Made by a program: the position numbers and the translations under genes. The notes beneath the pieces are model-generated. The model saw nothing but the letters and a program-made list of their open reading frames with translations. It made no database searches and was not told the origin of the DNA. From positions 1 through 41,436 of the forward strand of contig SSEV01000161.1 in the NCBI GenBank assembly GCA_008015095.1: DNA of 41,436 bases, given 5' to 3'. The stretch comes from Lysobacteraceae bacterium. GTDB taxonomy: Bacteria > Pseudomonadota > Gammaproteobacteria > Xanthomonadales > Xanthomonadaceae. Shown here one piece after another: positions 35,701 to 41,436 of the stretch (position 1 is its first letter; each line of letters begins with the position of its first letter).

Positions 35701-35952
35701 ACGCTTCAACAGGAACCCATTGGCGTCCAAGACAGCTTCTTCTCGCGCGGCGGCGATTCGCTGCTGCTTCTCAAGCTCGCCTCGTCCATCGAGCGCGAAT
35801 TCAAGCTCCGCATCGATTTGCCATTGCTGTTCGCCAACGCCACGATCGAGACCCAAGCCGCACTGCTGACCCAGCAACTGGAATTCGAAAGATTGCGGCA
35901 CGCCGTCAGCGATATTCGCGAAACGCAATCGGGCACTTTCATCGATCTTTGA
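32755..35952 (+). CDS. Nonribosomal peptide synthetase module C-A-PCP (first module; alanine predicted)
   Basis: 1065 residues. A condensation domain spans about 5-440, with HHLIMDGWG at 128-136. The adenylation domain (about 455-955) has the TSGSTG loop at 612-617. Specificity residues read D657, L658, F661, N694, N717, A719, L743, T751, Y752, K946, giving DLFNNALTYK, which I recall as an alanine code. A peptidyl carrier domain (about 975-1040) has the phosphopantetheine serine S1002 in GGDS. A condensation domain at the very start, without a preceding carrier, fits a starter C domain that acylates the first amino acid. There is no termination domain. It is followed by the exporter gene. The weak ribosome-binding site makes the start moderately certain. 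Confidence 0.95.
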   Translation: MILELTPAQQDIYLEGRLFGKVVNNIGGCQIYRHALDISRFVQARECLLRGNDAYRLRFNERDGECSPFLCDDPPAVLRVVDCATEASAQAWVNERMTTAFADISTTVFEDALLRLASGESWYFAKAHHLIMDGWGFALQMRRLLGMYEDLGASDAPAADARAPQPSFVDYMLRQSDYRSSPEYARSRDYWLSRHDGATGSLFSLSHAPTAVVSKRVSLVMDTALIAMLRRLAVNAKADLVTVMYAALFVYFSRCYQRDDLTIGSPVHNRRTAVDKNTIGSIVNVNMHRLSAPADISFARLLEYVTSVLRQDHRHGRFPLGDLVRALREKHGATNDLPYEIAFNYQKLDFGFSIDGAPVQTHYLSHFQERVPLTFVLCEYGNQDLRLHLDYAAGYFDQPQAEALLDRVMNLLHQAAADGDHRLDEYPLLLPAEWRDQSVTWQGADVPLRQGACIQDFFETQVLRTPDGIAVACGQAALTYSELNQNANRLAHRLIAHGAGPGRMVGICHSRSLNLPVALLAVLKSGSAYVPIDPSYPASRIRHILDDARPDVVIADEHGAAALGSFHGATIRTDALAAETLQEDPARPSPASNPVRSATGLSDEDIAYVIYTSGSTGHPKGVLIEHRNAAAFIQWALAHYSTRELASVLAATSICFDLSIFELFVPLAMGGRVVMAENVLAIRDQDIEGLSLINTVPSAIRGLLDADALPRSLRCINLAGELLHQDLVDELYSRLGAVKIYDLYGPSESTTYSTVCLRVKDGNASIGRPIHNTQVYVLDEAGHPLPTGMVGEIQIGGAGLSRGYLNQPALTAEKFVFNRYAKTRLYRTGDLARWTADGYLQYRGRKDNQEKIRGFRVEPGEVEACLREHPSVADCVVVGRGAPGGAEGRFLVAYVVADRSVGEKTAPEAHGFVLDLSRFAATRLPAHALPSHFVVLPALPLTPNGKVDRHALPAPNAISRDVATYAAPRNEMERRVGLLWQATLQQEPIGVQDSFFSRGGDSLLLLKLASSIEREFKLRIDLPLLFANATIETQAALLTQQLEFERLRHAVSDIRETQSGTFIDL

Positions 35953-35978
35953 CCGATTTTGAGACGGATGATCTATTC

Positions 35979-37661
35979 ATGGTGTTGGGTCTCGTAAAAC
36001 GAAACAGGCTGCAAATCACCTTCGCCGTCGCATTAGGCGTCGCGGCCGGCGCGGCGAACACTTGGCTTCTTGCCCTGGTCAACCGCGACATGCGGCTTGG
36101 GGCCACAACGACTGATGTGATCGTCGAGTTTGTGGGCGCATTGGCGTTGATGGTCGCCGTCAGCCTCGCCTCGCAGATCGCGTTGTCGCGACTCAGCGCA
36201 CGGATGCTGCATGGTCTCAGGCAGCAGCTGGTGCAGGCTATCACCCGTTTGTCCGTCCGAAAGATCGAAGCCATCGGCCGCCATCGGCTGTATACGGCGC
36301 TTACCCGCGACATACCGGCGATACACGAATTGCTTATCGATTTTCCAAGTTATGTCTTCAACATCACCGTGGTGATCTCGTGCCTGGTCTATCTGTCCAC
36401 GGTTTCCATCCGGCTGTTCCTCGTTTTTTTTGTGCTTCTTGTCATTGGCCTCTACATCGCCAAATTCACCATCGCCGACAGGGCGGAGAAGCGCTTCCAA
36501 CTGCGCCGCACGATCGAAAACGATCTGTTCAGATGCTACGAAGCGCTGATCGATGGTCAGAAGGAACTCAAACTGAACCAAAACCGCGAGGATTGGCTCG
36601 TCCGCGATGAGTTCGAAGGGTTCGCCAGGAAGTACAAGGACGCCACCATGTCGGCCGAACTCTTTTTCAACATGTCCAACAACTGGGCCACCGCGGTCAT
36701 CTTTATCGGGGTGGGAACGCTTCTGTTCCTGTCGCCTCACATCGGTGTGCCGAACCGGGAACCGGTCGCGACCTTCGTGCTGACCATTTTCTATATCGTG
36801 GGGCCGCTGACCATCCTCATCAATTCGTTCCGAATCGTTCAAGAGGCGAAGATAGGCGTCAGCCATCTCAATCATCTTGAACTGGATACGGCAGAAGCGG
36901 CCCACACCGATCCGGCCGTCATCGAGCCGTTCCAGTCGTTGTCGGCCAGAGGCGTTTCGTTTCACTATGAAAGCCAGGATGAAGGACGCTCGGGCTTCAA
37001 TGTGGGCCCTCTTGATCTCGACATATGCCGCGGCGAAATCGTCTACTTCACCGGCGGCAACGGCAGCGGCAAAACCACCGCCGCCAAGCTGTTGACAGGC
37101 CTGTATGAGAAGCACGCTGGCGCCTTGCTGATCAACGGCGCCGAACTCGCGGATCAAAAAGCTTATTTCCAGTATTTTTCCGCGGTGTTCCAGGACTATT
37201 ACCTGTTCGAGACCCTCGTTCCGAAGCGCGGCGACGGTATCGAATCCGAGGAAGTGCGGACTTGGCTTGAAATGCTCGGTCTTTCCAACAAAGTCGTTGT
37301 CGAGCGGAACCGTTTGTCCACCACGAAATTGTCTTATGGCCAGCGCAAGCGTCTCGCGCTGCTGATCGCTTACTTCGAGCGATCGGATATCTATGTGTTC
37401 GACGAATGGGCCGCGGATCAGGATGTCGAGTTTCGCGAGTTCTTCTACGCCACTTTTCTGCCTAGGCTGAAAAATCTCGGCAAGACCTCCATCGTGGTGA
37501 GCCACGACGACCGCTACTTCCATCTCGCAGACAAGGTGCTGAAGTTTGAAAGCGGACGCATCGTTTCGATTGCGAACAACACCCCGGTCGATTCCTCCTC
37601 CATCAAAACCCGGTGTCAGGCCGAAGAGATGACTGCCAGCCATGACCCCTCTGCTCATTGA
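35979..37661 (+). CDS. Cyclic-peptide export ABC transporter (PvdE/SyrD-type)
   Basis: 560 residues: an N-terminal six-helix membrane domain (about 1-300) fused to an ATPase domain. Walker A is GGNGSGKT at 359-366, the signature is LSYGQ at 451-455, and Walker B is YVFDEWAADQD at 472-482. Both the signature 'LSYGQRKRLALL' and 'VFDEWAADQDVEFR' are characteristic of the cyclic-peptide exporter family (PvdE, SyrD). Such transporters move NRPS products across the inner membrane. The ATG at 35979 is the first one and is followed by a membrane helix; a TTG at 35949 overlaps the NRPS stop. Being sandwiched between two NRPS genes, it almost certainly exports their product. Confidence 0.93.
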   Translation: MVLGLVKRNRLQITFAVALGVAAGAANTWLLALVNRDMRLGATTTDVIVEFVGALALMVAVSLASQIALSRLSARMLHGLRQQLVQAITRLSVRKIEAIGRHRLYTALTRDIPAIHELLIDFPSYVFNITVVISCLVYLSTVSIRLFLVFFVLLVIGLYIAKFTIADRAEKRFQLRRTIENDLFRCYEALIDGQKELKLNQNREDWLVRDEFEGFARKYKDATMSAELFFNMSNNWATAVIFIGVGTLLFLSPHIGVPNREPVATFVLTIFYIVGPLTILINSFRIVQEAKIGVSHLNHLELDTAEAAHTDPAVIEPFQSLSARGVSFHYESQDEGRSGFNVGPLDLDICRGEIVYFTGGNGSGKTTAAKLLTGLYEKHAGALLINGAELADQKAYFQYFSAVFQDYYLFETLVPKRGDGIESEEVRTWLEMLGLSNKVVVERNRLSTTKLSYGQRKRLALLIAYFERSDIYVFDEWAADQDVEFREFFYATFLPRLKNLGKTSIVVSHDDRYFHLADKVLKFESGRIVSIANNTPVDSSSIKTRCQAEEMTASHDPSAH

Positions 37662-37679
37662 ACAGGCGTCCGCGCGCAC

Positions 37680-40600
37680 ATGAATATTCGTGAACTCCTG
37701 AGCGAATGCATTCGCAACGGCATCCGCCTCGCCGAAAGCAACGGCGATCTTCGCGTCTATTTCGACGGCGCTGCTCCGGATCGCGAACTGCTGGCGCTTT
37801 TGCGCGAGCACAAGCAGGAGATCCTGCGCCATCTGCGTCAGCCTGACCTGCGTCAACCCAATCCAGACCAGTCCGATCCAGGCCAGTCCGATCCAGACCA
37901 GTCCGATCCAAGTCAGTCCGACCCGAATCGTTCCTCCATCAAGGAGGGCGAGCGTATTCCGGTGTTGTCGGCGGACGCAAGAACCGCGTTCCCGGCATCC
38001 ACCGCGCAACGTCGTATGTGGCTGCTCGACAAGCTGGACGGCGCTGGCGCGGCATACAACATGGTCGGCATCTACCGTTTGCGCGGCGCGTTCCGCACGG
38101 AGTTCATGCAGGCGGCGCTGGATGCGGTCGTGGCGCGGCACGAGGCGTTGAGAACCGTCTTCGCCGAGATGGATGGCGATGTGCGGCAATGCATCCTGCC
38201 TGCCGCGCGTGTCCCGTTCGAGCACGTGGATCTGTCGAAGATCACCACGGATCAAAAAGAACGCGCGTTGCTCGATCTGCTGGCGCGCGAGAACGACTGG
38301 CATTTCGACCTGACTGCCGCCCCGCTGTTGCGCGCCACCTGCGCCTATCTGGGCGATGACGCCTGGGCGTTGGTGCTGAATGTGCACCACATCGCCAGCG
38401 ACGGATGGTCCATCGGCATTCTCGAACGCGATATCAGCGCATTCTACACGGCATTTTCCAGTGGCGACGCCGTCACGCCGCCAGCGACTCCCATCCAGTA
38501 CGTCGACTACGTGGCGTGGAGCGGAGGACACGCCCAGGGCGCTTCAGGGCAAAGCCAGCTCGCCTATTGGAAGTCGAACCTGGAGGGGCTGCCGGCATTG
38601 CACGGCTTACCGCTCGACAAGCCCCGCCCACCGGTTCAGGTCTACACCGGCGCCACCATCCGCCGGACCATGCCGATGTCCTGGTTGCATACCGCCCAGA
38701 CGTTTTGCCAGGCCCGCGGGGCGACCTTGTTCATGCATCTGCATGCGGCGCTGGCGACCGTTCTTGGCATCTACGCTAATGAAAAAGACATCGTGGTGGG
38801 CTTTCCTGTCAGCGGTAGGCAACGCGAGGAACTGGAGACGGTCGTCGGTCTGTTCGTCAATACGCTCGTATTGCGGGTCTTCCTGAAAGACGACATGTCG
38901 TTCTCCGACGTCCTGTCGGCCAGCCGGACGGCCGTGATCGATGCGTTGAAACATCGGGATGTCCCCTTCGACACGCTGATCGATGTCCTGCGCACGGAAC
39001 GCAGTCCTGCGCACAATCCTTTGACGCAGATTTTCCTGACGCTGCAGACGCATGAGCAGAGCGGCCTGCGTATGCCCGGCCTGGACGTCGAGCTGCAAGA
39101 CAATCCCGACGCACCGATAAAATTCGACTTGCAGATGGATGCGTTTCCGTCGAGGGACGGGCTGGTCATCGATTGGCGATTCAATCGCAGCCTGTTCGAC
39201 GATACTTCGATGGCCCGCATGGCCGACAGCTTGGTGCGCCTGCTTGAGGCAAGCGTGCGTGAGCCGGATCGGCCGATCTCCCATATCGATCTTCTGGCTT
39301 CCGACGAGCGCGCGTTGCTGCTGGAGACCTGGAACCAGACCGACGCGCCCTATCCGGCCGATCGCTGCATCCACCAGCTGTTCGAACGACAGGTCCAGCG
39401 CGATCCCGATGCGGTCGCCCTCGTATTCCAGGATCAGTCCCTCTCCTACGCCGAACTCAATGCCCAGGCCAACCGCATCGCCCATGCGCTGATCGAGCAC
39501 GGCGTGCGCCCCGACGATCGCGTCGCGATCTGCCTCGATCGTTCGCTGGCCATGGTCGTGGGCCTGCTCGCCATTCTCAAGGCGGGCGGCGCTTATGTTC
39601 CGCTCGACCCCTCCTATCCCGCCGATCGCTTGGCCCAGATCCTGGCGGACGCCGACCCGAAGATGTTGTTGTGCGACCGGGCCGGCCGAAGCGCGCTTGG
39701 CGAAGCGGCGTTGCGCGCGCGCATCGTTCTCGACCTTGACCAGTCCCAGCCGCCCTGGCGCGATCATTCCGAGCGCAACCCCGACCCGATCGGCCTGACC
39801 TCGCGGCATCTCGCCTACGTCATCTACACCTCCGGCTCGACAGGCGCCCCCAAGGGCGTGATGAATGAGCATCACGCCGTCGTCAATCGCCTGACATGGA
39901 TGCCGGAGGCGTATCGTCTCGGTCCCGGCGATGTCGTCATCCAGAAGACGCCTTTCGGTTTCGATGTGTCGGTCTGGGAGTTCTTCTGGACGCTGCTGCA
40001 CGGCGCGACGCTGGCCATCGCGCCACCGGATGCGCATAAGGATCCCGGCGCGCTGATCGAGTTGATCGTGCGCCATCGCGTCACGATCGCGCATTTCGTG
40101 CCGTCGATGCTGACCGTATTTTTGCATGCCAGGGGCATCGAACGCTGCGTCACATTGCGCCGGCTGATCTGCAGCGGCGAAGCTTTGGCGGGCGCGACGC
40201 TGCGACGCGCTCTTCAACTCCTTCCACAGGCATCGCTCCATAATCTGTACGGTCCCACCGAAGCCGCGATCGAAGTCACGGCCTGGACCTGCCCGCGCGA
40301 CTTCGCTGGCGAAACGGTTCCGATCGGCCGTCCGATCGCCAACACCCGCATCTATCTGCTCGATGCGCACGACCGGCCAGTCCCTCTCGGCGCCATTGGC
40401 GAACTCCATATCGGCGGCGTCGGCGTGGCGAGGGGGTATCTGAACCGTCCCCAGCTCACCGAAGAACGTTTCATACCTAACCCTTTCGTGGCCGATCCGC
40501 ACGCGCGCCTGTATCGCACCGGCGATCATGCGCGCTACCTTGCGGACGGCGACATCGAATTCCTCGGCCGTAACGATCATCAGGTCAAGCTGCGCGGCTT

Positions 40601-41436
40601 CCGCATCGAACTGGGCGAAATCGAGGCGCGCATCGCCGGGCATCCCGCCGTGCACAGCGCTGTTGTCCTTGTCGTGGGCGATGGCGATCGCAAGCGGTTG
40701 GTCGCATACGTCGTTCCTCTCGATGGTCATGCGGGCGATCTGGCCGCCGATTTGCGCGCCGACCTGATGCGCGCCCTTCCGGATTACATGGTGCCCGCCG
40801 CCTTCGTCCGTCTGGATGCGCTGCCGCTGACCGCGAATGGCAAGCTCGATCGCAAGGCCCTGCCCGCGCCCGACGACGATGCTTTCGCCCGGCGCGGGTA
40901 TGCGCCGCCCCAAGAGGGAATCGAGACGTCTCTGGCCGACGCCTGGCGCGAGCTTCTCGGTGAAGAGCGGGTCGGTCGTCACGATCATTTCTTCGAGCTC
41001 GGCGGCGATTCGCTGCTCGCGGTGCGTTTGATCAGCCGGATCGATTCGATCTTCGGCGTCCGGCTGCCGCTTGCCGAATTCTTTGCGCGTTCGACGCTCA
41101 GCGAACTCGCGGAGTCCATCGCACAGCGGCAAGCCGTTTCTACGGCGAGTCCGGCCGCGATCATGCCTGCCGCCCGTGGCGAAGCTCTGCCGTTGTCTTT
41201 TTCGCAGCAGAGGTTGTGGTTCCTGGCGCAGCTCGATCATGCGGCGGGCGCGGCGTACCACATGCCGGCCGCGCTGCGGCTGGAAGGCGAACTGGATGTG
41301 GCGGCCTTGCGCGCGACGTTGGATCGGATCGTCGCGCGACACGAGAATCTGCGTACGCGCTTCGTGGAAGTCGCCGAAGGGCCCGTGCAGCAATTCGCGC
41401 CGGCCGATGTCGGGTTCGCGCTGACCCAGACGGACC
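37680..41436 (+). CDS. NRPS with TubC docking domain, C-A-PCP-C... (partial; serine-type second residue predicted)
   Basis: Starts 18 nt after the exporter gene and is open to the window edge (1252 codons visible, C-terminus missing). Residues 1-55 form a TubC-type N-terminal docking domain (NIRELLSECIRNGIRLAE... HKQEILRHL), which would receive the upstream NRPS. A repetitive linker (61-85) precedes a condensation domain (about 105-540; HHIASDGW at 236-243). The adenylation domain (about 545-1060) has TSGSTG at 717-722 and code residues D762, V763, W766, H805, I830, S832, L856, I864, E865, K1055, giving DVWHISLIEK, two conservative changes from the serine code DVWHLSLIDK. The carrier serine is S1111, and another condensation domain begins at about 1165. 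At least a third module must follow outside the window. Confidence 0.95.
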   Translation, partial: MNIRELLSECIRNGIRLAESNGDLRVYFDGAAPDRELLALLREHKQEILRHLRQPDLRQPNPDQSDPGQSDPDQSDPSQSDPNRSSIKEGERIPVLSADARTAFPASTAQRRMWLLDKLDGAGAAYNMVGIYRLRGAFRTEFMQAALDAVVARHEALRTVFAEMDGDVRQCILPAARVPFEHVDLSKITTDQKERALLDLLARENDWHFDLTAAPLLRATCAYLGDDAWALVLNVHHIASDGWSIGILERDISAFYTAFSSGDAVTPPATPIQYVDYVAWSGGHAQGASGQSQLAYWKSNLEGLPALHGLPLDKPRPPVQVYTGATIRRTMPMSWLHTAQTFCQARGATLFMHLHAALATVLGIYANEKDIVVGFPVSGRQREELETVVGLFVNTLVLRVFLKDDMSFSDVLSASRTAVIDALKHRDVPFDTLIDVLRTERSPAHNPLTQIFLTLQTHEQSGLRMPGLDVELQDNPDAPIKFDLQMDAFPSRDGLVIDWRFNRSLFDDTSMARMADSLVRLLEASVREPDRPISHIDLLASDERALLLETWNQTDAPYPADRCIHQLFERQVQRDPDAVALVFQDQSLSYAELNAQANRIAHALIEHGVRPDDRVAICLDRSLAMVVGLLAILKAGGAYVPLDPSYPADRLAQILADADPKMLLCDRAGRSALGEAALRARIVLDLDQSQPPWRDHSERNPDPIGLTSRHLAYVIYTSGSTGAPKGVMNEHHAVVNRLTWMPEAYRLGPGDVVIQKTPFGFDVSVWEFFWTLLHGATLAIAPPDAHKDPGALIELIVRHRVTIAHFVPSMLTVFLHARGIERCVTLRRLICSGEALAGATLRRALQLLPQASLHNLYGPTEAAIEVTAWTCPRDFAGETVPIGRPIANTRIYLLDAHDRPVPLGAIGELHIGGVGVARGYLNRPQLTEERFIPNPFVADPHARLYRTGDHARYLADGDIEFLGRNDHQVKLRGFRIELGEIEARIAGHPAVHSAVVLVVGDGDRKRLVAYVVPLDGHAGDLAADLRADLMRALPDYMVPAAFVRLDALPLTANGKLDRKALPAPDDDAFARRGYAPPQEGIETSLADAWRELLGEERVGRHDHFFELGGDSLLAVRLISRIDSIFGVRLPLAEFFARSTLSELAESIAQRQAVSTASPAAIMPAARGEALPLSFSQQRLWFLAQLDHAAGAAYHMPAALRLEGELDVAALRATLDRIVARHENLRTRFVEVAEGPVQQFAPADVGFALTQTD
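37861..37920. repeat. 15-bp tandem repeat in the NRPS linker, four units
   Basis: Four consecutive copies of atccagaccagtccg (third identical to first; second and fourth with changes) encode PDQSD-like pentapeptides between the docking and condensation domains. The repeat keeps the reading frame, so copy-number change would alter linker length without frameshift. Confidence 0.85.

Noticed and set aside
36033-38531. An 832-codon minus-strand open frame with WIGL-type repeats
   Set aside because: Antisense to the exporter and NRPS genes; its repeats are just the complement of the 15-bp linker minisatellite.
38607-41393. A 928-codon minus-strand open frame
   Set aside because: Antisense to the NRPS with intact C, A and PCP motifs; composition is shadow-like.

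Overview
The window looks like the chromosome of a high-GC gammaproteobacterium of the Lysobacter/Xanthomonas type (Xanthomonadaceae). The reasons are the overall base composition, the ubiJ-ubiB pair, OleA-OleD proteins that closely resemble my memory of the Xanthomonas/Stenotrophomonas enzymes, and a large NRPS cluster. This placement is inference, since no rRNA or other marker gene is present.

Layout. 1-6.8 kb is mostly minus-strand housekeeping: the end of a substrate-binding protein gene, a coiled-coil protein, a PlsC-like acyltransferase overlapping arfB, a secreted protein of unknown function, truC, and ubiJ-ubiB. From 7.0 to 23.5 kb lie all four enzymes of the Ole long-chain olefin / beta-lactone pathway (oleA, oleB, oleC, oleD, all minus strand), strikingly dispersed. 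A regulator-like wHTH-ATPase-STAS protein sits between oleA and oleB, and a YkgJ-type cysteine-cluster gene between oleB and oleC. Ten kilobases separate oleC from oleD. That interval carries a Fur-box-preceded TonB-dependent receptor, a DUF4197 protein, an S41 peptidase and a 1504-residue protein of SIR2 + STAND-type NTPase + TPR-like architecture, which is a probable anti-phage defence protein. From 23.5 to 29.7 kb are a zinc-ribbon/HEAT protein with a repeat array at its 3' end, a small lipoprotein, a secreted M16 double-domain peptidase, a short-chain dehydrogenase and trmL. From 30.2 kb to the right edge runs a plus-strand NRPS cluster: a membrane-embedded M28 peptidase, a C-A-PCP synthetase, a PvdE/SyrD-type cyclic-peptide exporter, and the start of a large NRPS with a TubC-type docking domain. 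It continues past the window.

How the genes work together. OleA condenses two acyl-CoAs, OleD reduces the beta-keto acid, OleC makes the beta-lactone and OleB decarboxylates it to an olefin; here they must be expressed from interrupted units. In the NRPS cluster the substrate codes I read suggest alanine for the first module and serine (or a close variant) for the second. The exporter class plus the membrane M28 peptidase suggest a peptide that is exported to the periplasm and trimmed there.

The most notable points are the giant SIR2-STAND-TPR gene with a palindrome over its candidate -35 box, the wHTH-HATPase-STAS gene with three operator-like repeats at an exact 21-bp period in front of it, the scattered ole locus, and the NRPS/M28/PvdE-type exporter trio. 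No tRNA, rRNA, CRISPR array or recognisable transposase was found.
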